Source: Hyphomicrobiales bacterium (GTDB lineage: Bacteria > Pseudomonadota > Alphaproteobacteria > Rhizobiales > Rhizobiaceae). Taken from it: DNA of 64,000 nucleotides. Under the pieces are notes generated by a model. That model worked only from the letters and a program-made list of their open reading frames with translations, was not told where the DNA came from and made no database searches. This document shows positions 1-9,729 of the stretch, piece by piece. How positions within the stretch are numbered: the first letter of the stretch is position 1; each line of letters starts with the position of its first letter. The stretch covers positions 109,986 through 173,985 of the forward strand of contig UCHD01000002.1 in the NCBI GenBank assembly GCA_900472175.1, in the 5' to 3' direction. The translations under genes and the position numbers were made by a program.

Positions 1-25
1 GTCAGTCGTAAATCGGAATGTGTTC

Positions 26-628
26 ATGGACGAGACAGCAGACATCCAGGACAGTGCGCGGCAAGACAATATCGCCCGGATTCTGGAAGCGGCGGAACGG
101 CTGTTCCGGCACTACGGCTATGCCAAGACCAACGTCGCCGATATCGCCCGCGATCTCGGTATGTCGCCCGCCAATATCTACCGTTTCTTCGCGTCCAAGA
201 CCGAAATTCATCAGGCGATCTGCGGCCGCATGCTCGCCGGCAGTTACCAGCAGGCCTATGAAATCTCGCAGCTGCCGATCAGTGCGGCAGACCGGCTTCG
301 CCGTTATCTGCATGCTGAACATCAGTTGATCGTCACAGCCATGCTCGACCATGAGAAGGTGCATGAGATGGTCGTCGTTGCCATCGAGCGCGATTGGCAC
401 GTGATCGAAAAACACATCGACCATATGCATGAGTTGCTGGAGGAGATCATCCGTCAGGGTATCGCCGCCGGCGAATTTGCCAAACGGGACCCTGCGGCTG
501 CGGCGCGATCCTTCGGGGCGGCCACGGCGATCATGTGCCATCCGCAACTGGTGGCGCAATGCCTTTCCAAAGCGAACCGGGCAACGCCCGACGAAATTAC
601 CGAATTTGCAATTAATGCCTTGAGATGA
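26..628 (+). CDS. TetR/AcrR-family transcriptional regulator
   Basis: About 200 residues, the usual TetR length. The N-terminal part is a typical TetR DNA-binding domain: a helix at about 15-31, then helix-turn-helix residues around 36-58 (VADIARDLGMSPANIYRFF) followed by the usual SKTEI. The C-terminal two thirds is the variable ligand and dimer domain. The gene lies directly upstream of and co-oriented with the adaptor and RND pump genes, 53 bp from the adaptor start. It is therefore probably the local regulator of that efflux operon, although TetR repressors are more often divergent. An in-frame GTG lies six bases upstream of the chosen ATG. The promoter is outside the window. Confidence 0.9.
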   Translation: MDETADIQDSARQDNIARILEAAERLFRHYGYAKTNVADIARDLGMSPANIYRFFASKTEIHQAICGRMLAGSYQQAYEISQLPISAADRLRRYLHAEHQLIVTAMLDHEKVHEMVVVAIERDWHVIEKHIDHMHELLEEIIRQGIAAGEFAKRDPAAAARSFGAATAIMCHPQLVAQCLSKANRATPDEITEFAINALR

Positions 629-681
629 ACGCGGCCGCTTAGGCCCGCTCCCACGCTTCATTTTTGATCAGGAGTGCGAAC

Positions 682-1821
682 ATGCTTTCGCCGAGCAACA
701 CCTATATCCGTTTGCCTGTCATTTCTATCGTGTCCGCCATGGCACTTGTCCTATCCGGCTGTTCCGAAGAAAAGGCCGAAACCACGGATATCATCCGGCC
801 CGTCAAAGTGGTCGAGATCGCCGCCATCGATACCTCGCGCACGCTGAGCTATTCGGGGACGGTGCGCGCCCGCACCGAAATGAACCTTGGTTTCCGCGTC
901 AACGGCAAGATCACCGAGCGCCTCGTCGATATCGGCCAGCGGGTCAAGTCCGGGGATCTGCTCGCTCGTATCGATCCGTCCGATTACGAACTGGCCTTGA
1001 CCAGCGCCAAGGCAAGTCTTGATGCTGCCGACCGACAGGTCGAGACGACGGAACTGGCGCGGGTGCGTGCCGAACAGCTGTTTGCCAAGAACGTTTCGCC
1101 GAAAGCGCAGCTCGAACAGGCAACGCTTAGCTACAACCAGGCCGTCGCCACGCGTGACTCGGCCCGATCCGCGCTCGATCAGGCGAAGAACCAGGTCAGT
1201 TATACCGATCTGAAATCCGATCAGAACGGCATCGTTACCGCTGTCAGTGCCGATATTGGCCAGGTCGTCGGCTCGGGAATACCGGTCGTCAGTGTCGCCG
1301 TCGATGGCGAAAAGGAAGTTCTGGTTGCCATCCCCGAAACCGATATCGCCCAGTTCAAGCCCGGCAAGATCGTGACTGTCGGCTTCTGGTCGGATGCCTC
1401 TCTGATGCTGCAGGGCAAGGTGCGGGAGGTGGCCGGCAGCGCCGAGCCACAGTCGCGGACCTTCGCTGTGCGCATCAGCCTGCCGAACGATCAAAACGTG
1501 CTTCTCGGCATGACCGCCGGCATCCTGGCTTCTGCTGCCGATGCACAGCAACTGGTCTCCATCCCCTTGAGCGCTCTTGCCAAGAAGGACGACCAGCCGA
1601 TCGTCTGGACCGTCGATCGCACCGCCGAGACCGTGCATTCCCGCCCGGTCAAGGTTACCGATTTCATCGGTGATGGTGTTCGGATTGCGGAGGGATTGAA
1701 GCCCGGCGATGTCGTGGTGGCCGCCGGCACCCAGTTTATGACCGAGGGCCTGAAGGTGAAGCTCGCCAGCGACGCGACACAGCAATCCGCCGCCGCCGAA
1801 CATACCCAGCTCGTGCGCTGA
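682..1821 (+). CDS. RND efflux periplasmic adaptor (membrane fusion) lipoprotein
   Basis: About 379 residues, similar to AcrA/HlyD-type periplasmic adaptor subunits that link an inner-membrane RND pump to an outer-membrane channel. The start is the ATG preceded by AGGAG; an upstream in-frame TTG at 664 is less likely. The N-terminus has a hydrophobic stretch ending in a lipobox (LSGC, lipidated Cys at about residue 27), so the mature protein should be membrane-anchored in the periplasm. The barrel-sandwich (lipoyl) halves, a coiled-coil hairpin (about 110-170, Ala/Gln/Arg rich) and the beta-barrel region follow in the normal order. It lies 31 bp before the pump gene, clearly the same operon. 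The substrate cannot be predicted. Confidence 0.92.
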   Translation: MLSPSNTYIRLPVISIVSAMALVLSGCSEEKAETTDIIRPVKVVEIAAIDTSRTLSYSGTVRARTEMNLGFRVNGKITERLVDIGQRVKSGDLLARIDPSDYELALTSAKASLDAADRQVETTELARVRAEQLFAKNVSPKAQLEQATLSYNQAVATRDSARSALDQAKNQVSYTDLKSDQNGIVTAVSADIGQVVGSGIPVVSVAVDGEKEVLVAIPETDIAQFKPGKIVTVGFWSDASLMLQGKVREVAGSAEPQSRTFAVRISLPNDQNVLLGMTAGILASAADAQQLVSIPLSALAKKDDQPIVWTVDRTAETVHSRPVKVTDFIGDGVRIAEGLKPGDVVVAAGTQFMTEGLKVKLASDATQQSAAAEHTQLVR

Positions 1822-1852
1822 CCCCAGATCCATCGAAAGCGGAATAACGCCG

Positions 1853-4800
1853 ATGACCTCCTCCTCCGACCACAAGCAGTCCTTCAACCTGTCGCGCTGG
1901 GCAATCGGCCATCCGAGCATTGCGCGCTTTCTCTTTGGCCTGATCCTGATTACCGGCGTGCTCGGCCTGATGCGCATGGGGCAGAAGGAAGATCCGGATT
2001 TCACCTTCCGCGTCATGGTCGTGCAGGCGATCTGGCCGGGTGCGTCGATCCAGGACATGGAAGATCAGGTCGTCAACAAAATCGAGCGCAAGCTGCAGGA
2101 AACCCCGCATCTCGATTTCGTCCGCTCTTATACCCGCGCCGGCGGTGCCATCATCACCTTGCAGGTCAAGGGTGATACCAACGCAGCCCAGGTTGCGGAT
2201 GCCTTCTACCAGGTGCGCAAGAAGGTTGGCGATATCGCCAACGAATTGCCGCAGGGCCTGCTCGGGCCCTATTTCAACGACGAGTTCGGCGACACGTTCG
2301 TTACGTTGCATTCGCTGAGCGGTGAGGGGTACAGCTATCCGGAACTGAAGAAGTTCGCGATCCAGGCGCGCGACATGCTGCTGACGACCCCCGGTGTCGA
2401 AAAGGCCGTGATCATCGGCGACCAGCCGGAAAAGATCTATATCGACATTTCCTCTGCCGTGCTGGCATCGCGCGGATTGACGCTGGCCGACGTGCAAAAT
2501 GCCATCAAGGGGCAGAACAATGTCGATCCGGCCGGTTCGGTCGATACCGGCACCCGTTCGGTCCGTGTGTCCGTCGAAGGCGGTGTGACCAAGCCGGCCG
2601 ATATTCGCGAGTTGCGGCTGCGTTCCGGCAACGAGGTCACGCGGCTTGGCGATATCGCCACCGTCTCGTCCGGCCTTGAAGACCCCTATCAACGCAAGTA
2701 CCGCTTCAACGGTGCCGACAGCGTCCAGATCGGCGTAGTCATGGCCAAGGGCTATAAGGTCACGGATGTCGGCGCGGCAGTCGAAGAAACCTACAAGCGG
2801 TTTGAAACCTCGCTTCCCTATGGCGTCAAGGTCGATCAGATCGCCGATCAGCCGGAAGTCGTCACCGAGGCCGTCGGCGAATTCATGAAGGCGCTCGGTG
2901 AGGCACTGGTGATCGTGCTGATCGTGTCCTTCGTGTCGATCGGCTGGCGCTCGGGCCTGGTGATCGCCATCGCCATTCCGCTCGTTCTCGCCGCCACTTT
3001 CGCCATCATGTATGAGCTCGGTATCGACCTGCAGCGTATTTCGCTGGGCGCGCTGATCATTGCGCTCGGGCTTCTGGTCGATGACGCGATGATCGTCGTC
3101 GAACTGATGGAGCGCAAACTGGAGGAGGGGCTGGACAAGCTCGATGCCGCCAGCTTCGCCTATTCCTCGACGGCATTCCCGATGCTGACCGGCACGCTGA
3201 TCACTACGGCAGGTTTCATCCCGGTGGGCTTTGCCGCATCAACAGCGGGTGAATATGTCCGTTCGCTGTTCTACGTCGTCGGCATCGCGCTGGTCGTCTC
3301 CTGGTTCGTGGCTGTCTATTTCACGCCGTGGCTCGGCTATATGATCCTCAAGCAGCGCGCCCATGCCGGCCAGCATCACGATGTCTTCGACACGCGCTTT
3401 TATCGCCGCCTGCGCGCGACCGTCGGCTGGGCCGTGCGTCACCGCATCATCGTTCTTTCCCTGACGCTTCTGACCTTCGCAACCAGCCTCTGGGCCTTCC
3501 AGTTCATCCCGAAGAACTTCTTCCCGCAATCGTCGCGGCCTGAAATCCTTGTCGATCTCTGGCTGCCGGAAGGCACCAGCATCAAGGAAGTCGAAACCCA
3601 GGCCAAGGCTCTGGAAGCAAAGATGCTGGACGACACGGACAAGAAGTTCATCGCGACTTACATCGGCGAAGGTGCGCCGCGCTTCTTCCTGCCGCTCGAC
3701 CAGCAGCTGCGCAATCCGAATTTCGCCCAGCTGCTCGTCATGGCCAAGGACGAACCGGCCCGCGAACGGCTGATCGTCAAGCTGCGGACCATTCTGGCCG
3801 AGGACTTCCCGTCCATTCGCAGCAAGGTCGATCGGCTGTTCCTCGGTCCGCCGACCGGCTGGCCCGTGCAGATGCGCGTCACCGGGCAGGACCGTGCCGA
3901 AGTGCGCCGCATTGCCGATCAGGTGAAGGCGAAGTTTGCCGAAAACCCGCAGCTTGGCGCCATCCACGACGATTGGCTGGAGCCCGTTCCGGCGATGAAA
4001 CTGGTGATCGATCAGGACCGCGCTCGCGCGCTCGGCGTCTCGTCACAACGCATCCGCCAGATGCTGCAGGCGACGATGAGCGGCGCACTGCTTGACGATT
4101 TCCGTGATGGCGAGGAAACGGTCTCCATCGTAGCCCGCGAGCAGGAAAGCAGCCGTCACCTGCTGTCGGCGGTGCATTCGATCTATGTCCCGACGGATTT
4201 CGGTAGCTATGTGCCGTTGTCGCAGGTTGCCAAGGTCGTGCCTGTTCTCGAGCAGGGCGTTGAATGGCGCCGCAACCGCCTGCCGACGATCACGGTGCGC
4301 GGCACGCTGCCTGATGGCGTGCAGCCCAATGATGTGGCGATGAAGATGTATGCTGACATGAAGCCGCTGCGCGACAGCCTTGCGCCGGGCTATGCGGTCG
4401 AAATTCAGGGTGGAGCCGAAGATGCGGCCGAAAGCCAGCAGTCGATCGCCGACAAGGCCCCGGTCATGCTTGCCGTCATCATCGTGCTTCTGATGATTCA
4501 GCTGCAGCATTTCGGCAAGGCGATGCTGGTTCTGGCAACCGGCCCGCTGGGTATCATCGGTGCGGCTGCTGCATTGCTCATCAGCGGCGCGCCGTTCGGT
4601 TTCGTCGCCATCCTCGGCGTCATCGCGCTTCTCGGTATCATCATGCGCAACTCGATCATTCTCGTCGACCAGATCGACCAGGATATTGCGGCGGGCATGG
4701 AGCGGACGGAGGCCATTGTGGGCTCTGCCGTGCGCCGTTTCCGGCCGATCGTGCTGACGGCGATGACGGCGGTTTTGGCACTGATCCCGATCTCGCGCGG

Positions 4801-4996
4801 GGTTTTCTGGGGGCCGCTCGCCTATGCCATGATGGGCGGTATCCTGGTGGCCACGGTGCTGACCATCCTCGTCCTTCCGGCCGGATATGCGCTGTTCTTC
4901 GGAAAGCAGCCGAAGAGCAAGGCTTCCGAGCTGGAGCCGGCAAGTGATGAAATCCAAGCATCGGTGCCTTATCCCGCCGCAATTGCAGCAGAATAG
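1853..4996 (+). CDS. RND multidrug efflux pump, inner-membrane permease subunit
   Basis: 1047 residues, the expected size for an AcrB-type (HAE1) proton-driven exporter. It has the two-fold repeat of transmembrane and large periplasmic loops. The TM4 motif GLLVDDAMIVVE carries the two adjacent acidic residues used for proton relay. In the matching TM10 region the sequence reads MRNSIILVDQ, so an Arg stands where AcrB has its relay Lys (Lys940). Some TriC-like relatives appear to share this, so it is probably a subgroup trait. The gene follows its adaptor gene; no outer-membrane TolC-type gene is in the window. A strong hairpin follows the stop codon. Confidence 0.93.
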   Translation: MTSSSDHKQSFNLSRWAIGHPSIARFLFGLILITGVLGLMRMGQKEDPDFTFRVMVVQAIWPGASIQDMEDQVVNKIERKLQETPHLDFVRSYTRAGGAIITLQVKGDTNAAQVADAFYQVRKKVGDIANELPQGLLGPYFNDEFGDTFVTLHSLSGEGYSYPELKKFAIQARDMLLTTPGVEKAVIIGDQPEKIYIDISSAVLASRGLTLADVQNAIKGQNNVDPAGSVDTGTRSVRVSVEGGVTKPADIRELRLRSGNEVTRLGDIATVSSGLEDPYQRKYRFNGADSVQIGVVMAKGYKVTDVGAAVEETYKRFETSLPYGVKVDQIADQPEVVTEAVGEFMKALGEALVIVLIVSFVSIGWRSGLVIAIAIPLVLAATFAIMYELGIDLQRISLGALIIALGLLVDDAMIVVELMERKLEEGLDKLDAASFAYSSTAFPMLTGTLITTAGFIPVGFAASTAGEYVRSLFYVVGIALVVSWFVAVYFTPWLGYMILKQRAHAGQHHDVFDTRFYRRLRATVGWAVRHRIIVLSLTLLTFATSLWAFQFIPKNFFPQSSRPEILVDLWLPEGTSIKEVETQAKALEAKMLDDTDKKFIATYIGEGAPRFFLPLDQQLRNPNFAQLLVMAKDEPARERLIVKLRTILAEDFPSIRSKVDRLFLGPPTGWPVQMRVTGQDRAEVRRIADQVKAKFAENPQLGAIHDDWLEPVPAMKLVIDQDRARALGVSSQRIRQMLQATMSGALLDDFRDGEETVSIVAREQESSRHLLSAVHSIYVPTDFGSYVPLSQVAKVVPVLEQGVEWRRNRLPTITVRGTLPDGVQPNDVAMKMYADMKPLRDSLAPGYAVEIQGGAEDAAESQQSIADKAPVMLAVIIVLLMIQLQHFGKAMLVLATGPLGIIGAAAALLISGAPFGFVAILGVIALLGIIMRNSIILVDQIDQDIAAGMERTEAIVGSAVRRFRPIVLTAMTAVLALIPISRGVFWGPLAYAMMGGILVATVLTILVLPAGYALFFGKQPKSKASELEPASDEIQASVPYPAAIAAE

Positions 4997-5010
4997 TCTG
5001 CCCCACTCTC

Positions 5011-5044
5011 AAGGCACTCGCAGGCGATGCTGCGGGGCCTTCTT
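5011..5044 (+). terminator. Probable Rho-independent terminator of the efflux operon
   Basis: AAGGC and CTCGCAG pair with CTGCGGG and GCCTT around the loop GCGATG, giving a 12-bp stem with one bulged A. A short CTT follows but there is no long T run. It sits 15 bp after the pump stop codon. Confidence 0.55.
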
Positions 5045-5182
5045 CCCTGCAATGCAAGCCCGGCTCCGGGCGCCGTATTGAAACGATTTATGGCAGGACA
5101 AGCTATCTGCTACGCGCATAGCGCATGGCTGCCCTGCAAAACTCTGCCTACAATTTAAGCTGAATCAATGTATATTAAAACC

Positions 5183-5338
5183 ATCGAAGCAATGCACCTC
5201 CTCCCGCAGAGCTTCGATATGTAAGCGGCCTCACTCCTCCTCCCAGAGGGCGCTTGCGGAATGGCAACACTCCTCCTCCCAGTTGCCATTCGGTTCTATT
5301 CGAAAGCCTGCCGCACCTCCTCCCGCGGCAGGCTTTTT
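5183..5338 (+). ncRNA. Four-hairpin sRNA with CCTCCTCCC loops (alpha-r14 / cuckoo-type)
   Basis: Four consecutive hairpins each expose the same pyrimidine motif in the loop. Hairpin 1: ATCGAAGC (5183-5190) with GCTTCGAT (5211-5218). Hairpin 2: GTAAGCG (5221-5227) with CGCTTGC (5251-5257). Hairpin 3: GAATGGCAAC (5259-5268) with GTTGCCATTC (5282-5291). Hairpin 4: AAAGCCTGCCGC (5303-5314) with GCGGCAGGCTTT (5325-5336), running into a T stretch, so it doubles as the terminator. Every loop carries CCTCCTCCC, complementary to Shine-Dalgarno sequences. This is the signature of the alphaproteobacterial CUCCUCCC (cuckoo) small RNAs, which include the rhizobial alpha-r14 family. The start point is inferred; TATATT at 5171-5176 could be a -10 element. 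Family assignment is from memory of the motif; the structure is seen directly. Confidence 0.85.
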
Positions 5339-5435
5339 CGATTCTGGGCCTCTGTTTCTTAGTCTCTCATACCAAATAAAAAAAACCGCCGCGAAGCATG
5401 ACCTCGCGACGGCTCGGGCTGTTTATGCGTTTCGA

Positions 5436-6446
5436 TCAGCGCAGTGGGGGTGCGTAGACCAGGCCGCCATGGTTCCACAGGTTGTTCAGGCCACGCTCGA
5501 TCTTCAGCGGGCTGTCCTTGCCGAGGTGCCGTTCAAACACTTCGCCATAGTTGCCGACAGCCGAGATGGCCTGGAAAGCCCATTTCGGATCGAGGCCGAA
5601 GTTCTTGGAGATGGCACCGTCTGCACCCAGGAAGCGCTTCTGCGCCACGGTGCCATCTTCCGCCGTTTTGGCGGCATTTTCCTTGGTGATGCCCAATTCT
5701 TCCGCCTCGATCAGCGCGAACAGGGTCCAGCGAACGATCTTGAACCACTGCTCGTCGCCCTGGCGGACGGCCGGTCCAAGCGGCTCCTTGGAGATCACCT
5801 CGGGCAGGACCATGTAATTGTCCGGATCGGTCAACGTCAGGCGCTGGGCGTAAAGGGCTGAAGCATCCGTCGAATAGACGTCGCAACGACCCGTTCCGAA
5901 AGCCTGCACAGTCTGGTCGGGCTTTTCAAAGGCAATGACGTTGTATTGGATGCCGTTGGCGCTGAAATAGTCGGCCATGTTCTGTTCGGTGGTGGTGCCG
6001 GTTTCGGTGCAGACCGAAGCGCCCGACAGTTCCTTGGCGCTCTTCACGCCGAGATCCTTGCGGATCATGAAGGCCTGGCCGTCATAGTAGTTGGCGCCGA
6101 CGAAGCTCATGCCGAGATCGGTATCGCGTGACAAGGTCCAGGTGGTCTGGCGCGACAGGAGATCGACTTCGCCCGACTGCAGGGCGGCGAAACGCTCCTT
6201 GGTCGACAGCGGCACATATTGCACCTTGCTGGAATCACCGAGCACGGCCGCCGCGACCGCGCGGCAGAAGTCGACGTCGAAGCCTGCCCATTCACCCTTG
6301 TCGTTCGGGCTCGAGAAGCCGAGCACGCCTTGGCTGACGCCGCAGCGCAGTGTGCCGCGTTCGCGGGCAATGTCCAGCGTGCTCGCCTGTGCTGCCGTAC
6401 CCGCCAGCGCCGCTGCAGCAAACAATGCAAGAAGTGTTGATTTCAT
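5436..6446 (-). CDS. ABC transporter periplasmic amino-acid-binding protein (AapJ/BztA-like)
   Basis: 336 residues with a classic signal peptide (cleavage predicted near residue 21, AQA-S). It reads as a polar amino-acid binding protein of the general L-amino acid (AapJ/BztA) type: RGTLRCGVSQGVLGFSSPN near the mature N-terminus, then GFDVDFCRAVAAAVLG. Such proteins deliver substrate to an inner-membrane ABC permease. No permease or ATPase gene is beside it, so it is an orphan that must use a transporter encoded elsewhere. It lies 102 bp downstream of the three-domain kinase/aminotransferase gene on the same strand, with a strong ribosome site (GGAGGAGG). It may therefore be co-expressed and supply that enzyme's substrate (inference). 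Confidence 0.9.
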   Translation of the reverse strand: MKSTLLALFAAAALAGTAAQASTLDIARERGTLRCGVSQGVLGFSSPNDKGEWAGFDVDFCRAVAAAVLGDSSKVQYVPLSTKERFAALQSGEVDLLSRQTTWTLSRDTDLGMSFVGANYYDGQAFMIRKDLGVKSAKELSGASVCTETGTTTEQNMADYFSANGIQYNVIAFEKPDQTVQAFGTGRCDVYSTDASALYAQRLTLTDPDNYMVLPEVISKEPLGPAVRQGDEQWFKIVRWTLFALIEAEELGITKENAAKTAEDGTVAQKRFLGADGAISKNFGLDPKWAFQAISAVGNYGEVFERHLGKDSPLKIERGLNNLWNHGGLVYAPPLR

Positions 6447-6548
6447 GATTTTGGTCCTCCTCCGGTTTTTTGGTCGTACGTGTCCCGTCCGGGCGGCGCA
6501 TTCGCGCCGCCAAGCTCTTTCCTGTGTTCCCTGGTATTCGCGGGGCTA

Positions 6549-9500
6549 TTAGTCCCGGGCCGTGACCGCCTCGAATGTTTCCTCGAGTACGGACAGCAGA
6601 TGGTCCGCATCCCGTTTCGAGAAGATCATCGGCGGGCGCATTTTCAGCACGTTGTCATGTGGCCCTTCGGTGCCCATCAACACACCGCGTTGCCGTGCGC
6701 CGTTCGAGACTGCGCGGGCGAAATCCGTCGCTGGTGCCTTGGTCTTGCGGTCGGTAACCAGCTCGATGCCGAGGAAAAGCCCCATGCCGCGCACGTCGCC
6801 GATCAGCTCGTAACGTTCCTGCATCGCCCGGAAACCGGCCATCAGGTAGTTGCCGATCTGAAGGGCATTGCCACGCAGGTTCTGGCCCTCGATGACATCG
6901 AGCACGGCGAGACCGACAGCGCAGGAAACCGGGTTGCCGCCGAACGTGTTGAAATATTCCATGCCGTTGTTGAAGCTATCGGCGATCTCGCGGGTGGTCA
7001 CGACAGCGGCCAGCGGATGGCCGTCACCGATCGGCTTGCCCATGGTGACGATGTCCGGCACGACGCCCTGCTCCTCGAAGGCCCACCAGTGGCTGCCCAC
7101 CCGGCCGAAGCCGACCTGAACTTCGTCGGCAATGCAGACACCACCGGCGTCGCGCACCATGCGATAGACGTCCTTGAGGTAACCTTCCGGCAGGAATACT
7201 TGGCCGGCAACGCTTGGGATCGACTCGGCGATGAAGAAGCCCGGACCTTCGCCCTTTGCCTGCATCTGCGCGATCAGCTCAGCGACGCTTTCGGCATAAC
7301 GCTTGCCGTGTTCCTCGATCGCCCATTCGGCAGGGGCGTGATAACTGTCGGGAACGAGGGCCACATGGACATGCGGCTTCTTCTCCTTGCCGCCCTTGCG
7401 GCGGAACTTGTAGGGGCTGATCTCGATCAGTTCCTGCGTCGTGCCGTGATAGGCCCAGTCGAGCACGATGGCGTTTTCGCGGCCGGTATGGGCGCGCATC
7501 ATCCGCAGCGCCAGGCTGTTGGCTTCCGAGCCGCTGTTGACGAAACCGGCGACCGTCAGTTCCTTCGGTAATGTCGCGGTCAGCCGCTCGGCATAGGCAA
7601 CGATATTGTCATGCAGGTAACGCGTATTGGTGTTCAGCGTCGCCGCCTGTCGCGCCATCGCTTCGACCACGGCCGGATGCGCATGGCCGATATGGCAGAC
7701 ATTGTTGAAGCAATCGAGATAGGCGCGGCCGCTGTCATCAATCAGCCAGACACCGTCGCCGCGCACGAACTTGATCGGCTTGTCGTAGGAAATCGACAGG
7801 TTGGGAACCAGAAGCTCCTTGCGCAGCGTGACGATCTCCTCATGCGATCGCCCGGTCTTTTCGTAAAATTCCGGGGCAATACCGGCAAAGGCATTGGCAT
7901 CGGGGAACAGCTCGGCCCAGACGTCGAGATAGCGCTCTTCGCCGACGCCAAGGATTTCGGTGGCGGAAAGCCGGGTGTCGATGGACAGCTGCAGGTGCAG
8001 GTGGGGCGCCCAGCCTCCGTTTTCCGCAGGCGCTCCCATTTCGCCGACCAGCGCACCGGCGTCCAGACGGTCGCCCGCCTTCAAACGCCCGAGCGCCTCA
8101 TGGGCAAGATGGCCCCACAGGCTGATGAAGGCCGGGCAGCCCTCGGGTTCATGGCGAAGGGCGATCAGGCAGCCGTACCCGAGCGGATCCGGCTCGATCT
8201 CGACACTGACGACCGTGGCAGCGATCGGCGTGTAGAGCTTGGTGCCCGCAGCCATGAACAGGTCAAGGCCGAGATGGCGGATGCGGCGGGTCTTTTCAAT
8301 CAGCCGCGAGACGAACATGTCGCCGGAATAGACGGTGCGCGCCTCGCCCCATGGGCCGATGCCGAGATCGACGCCATGGTCTGCGCAATAGGATTCCCAG
8401 ATCGCCTGCGCCTCGTCCGGCTGTTCGCCGGCCGACTTGACCGTCATCGGATGCTGCGGATCGCCATAGGGAACGAGTGCTGCCGGATAAGTTGCTGCCG
8501 GGCGGTCGAGCAGCGGATGAAACGTCTTGCGGTTGGCCTCGATCCAATTCGTGACGGCGCGCGTGCCGGGCGTTGCCTCAAAACCGCAGGCCTGCCGCAG
8601 GATCGCGGTGGCGAACTGCCGGTTCATCGCATCGAGCTTGCGCAGCAGCGTCCAGGCCGGCTTCTCGCTGATGGCGAGATAGGGATTGCCGCCGGTATGG
8701 GCATGGCGCGATGCCGAGATCGTCACCGAGGTAACGAGCCGCATGGCGATGAGGTCGAACAGAAGATCGACTTCCTCTTCGAGCAGCGGATATTCCGCAT
8801 GGAAACCGCGGGCGATGGCCGCGGCCGCACCGATCGGATCGGCATGGTCGAGCCCGGCATAGGCGGCGGCAATCGCCACTTCAGCAATGACGGGCGCATA
8901 GAGCGCGTCGCCAAGATCGATCAGGCCGGCAATCTGGTCATGATCATTTTCCGCGACCAGCACGTTCCAGTCATTGGCATCGTTGTGAATGACGGTTGAG
9001 CGCAGTTTCGGCAGCTTCGGTTCAACGGTTGTTTCGAAACGGGCAAGGAAGCGTTGCAGCAGGGCACGGTCGTCGGCATTAGCAATATGCTGCAAGCGGC
9101 TGGCAGAGCGTCCGGCATTGCGGATGTTCCATTCGAGATCGCGCAGCGCGCCGGGGTGCATAAAGCCCTGCAAGGCGGTATCGAAGCGGCCAAGCAGCCG
9201 CCCGAGTGATGTCAGCGCCTCTTCGCTGCGGGCGGACTGTGCCAACGGCGTGCCCGGCACCCAGCCGACGAGGCGAAGCAGGTGGCGCACGCCATGGACG
9301 CTTGTCGTCTCGCCAAGGCTCGCGCCGGAAATCGTCGGGCGGATATGCGGAACGGGCAGGCCGGGCGCGTGTTCGCCGACATGGCTCAGAAGCGCCGTCT
9401 GGAAATCGCTTTCGACCGGCGGCTCGGCGGCGTTGATGATCTTGAGGATGTAAATCCCGCCGCTGCTGGCCGTCACCTTGAAATTCTGGTCGCGTTCGCT

Positions 9501-9602
9501 GTCGAGCGGCGACAGCGAACCGTCGAGGCCATAGTGCTCGGCCAGCAGGCGCTGTGCGTCTTCGATGGAAAAATCCGGGGTGGTCTTCAGCATATCGGTC
9601 AT
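6549..9602 (-). CDS. Three-domain protein: APH-type kinase, M23/LytM-like domain, class III aminotransferase/phospholyase
   Basis: About 1017 residues. Start chosen at the ATG preceded by GAGGA; the reading frame is open further upstream but has no comparable ribosome site. Domain 1 (about 1-330) is an aminoglycoside-phosphotransferase/homoserine-kinase-like kinase with the catalytic loop HNDANDWNV (His206, Asp208) and a DLGDAL metal site. Domain 2 (about 410-560) resembles zinc peptidase M23/LytM: HLGLD (His443, Asp447) and HLHL (His534, His536). Domain 3 (about 590-1017) is a fold-type I PLP aminotransferase with DEVQVGFGR and the PLP lysine in MGKPIGDGH (about Lys856). Hydroxylysine kinase (AGPHD1) and the phospholyases AGXT2L1/2 act in sequence, so kinase plus phospholyase in one chain suggests phosphorylation then elimination of an amino alcohol. 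There is no signal peptide, so the M23-like part is cytoplasmic. The substrate is unknown. Confidence 0.88.
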   Translation of the reverse strand: MTDMLKTTPDFSIEDAQRLLAEHYGLDGSLSPLDSERDQNFKVTASSGGIYILKIINAAEPPVESDFQTALLSHVGEHAPGLPVPHIRPTISGASLGETTSVHGVRHLLRLVGWVPGTPLAQSARSEEALTSLGRLLGRFDTALQGFMHPGALRDLEWNIRNAGRSASRLQHIANADDRALLQRFLARFETTVEPKLPKLRSTVIHNDANDWNVLVAENDHDQIAGLIDLGDALYAPVIAEVAIAAAYAGLDHADPIGAAAAIARGFHAEYPLLEEEVDLLFDLIAMRLVTSVTISASRHAHTGGNPYLAISEKPAWTLLRKLDAMNRQFATAILRQACGFEATPGTRAVTNWIEANRKTFHPLLDRPAATYPAALVPYGDPQHPMTVKSAGEQPDEAQAIWESYCADHGVDLGIGPWGEARTVYSGDMFVSRLIEKTRRIRHLGLDLFMAAGTKLYTPIAATVVSVEIEPDPLGYGCLIALRHEPEGCPAFISLWGHLAHEALGRLKAGDRLDAGALVGEMGAPAENGGWAPHLHLQLSIDTRLSATEILGVGEERYLDVWAELFPDANAFAGIAPEFYEKTGRSHEEIVTLRKELLVPNLSISYDKPIKFVRGDGVWLIDDSGRAYLDCFNNVCHIGHAHPAVVEAMARQAATLNTNTRYLHDNIVAYAERLTATLPKELTVAGFVNSGSEANSLALRMMRAHTGRENAIVLDWAYHGTTQELIEISPYKFRRKGGKEKKPHVHVALVPDSYHAPAEWAIEEHGKRYAESVAELIAQMQAKGEGPGFFIAESIPSVAGQVFLPEGYLKDVYRMVRDAGGVCIADEVQVGFGRVGSHWWAFEEQGVVPDIVTMGKPIGDGHPLAAVVTTREIADSFNNGMEYFNTFGGNPVSCAVGLAVLDVIEGQNLRGNALQIGNYLMAGFRAMQERYELIGDVRGMGLFLGIELVTDRKTKAPATDFARAVSNGARQRGVLMGTEGPHDNVLKMRPPMIFSKRDADHLLSVLEETFEAVTARD

Positions 9603-9652
9603 GATGGGTCCTCGTCTGCTTTCAGATTTGCACGGGTGGCCAAACCATGCAC

Positions 9653-9667
9653 CCGGCAATATGCCGG
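9653..9667. promoter_or_regulatory. Palindrome in the divergent promoter region, candidate Lrp-type operator
   Basis: CCGGCA-ATA-TGCCGG is a perfect 6-bp inverted repeat in the 127-bp gap between the divergent kinase/aminotransferase and Lrp-type regulator genes; a further CACCGGCATTATG follows. Regulators of the Lrp family usually bind such sites next to their own divergent target. The location supports this but binding is inference. Confidence 0.4.
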
Positions 9668-9729
9668 TTGCACCGGCATTATGTTTATAATAACCGTCAT
9701 CTTGTCGGCACTTTGAAAGGCGCACACTC

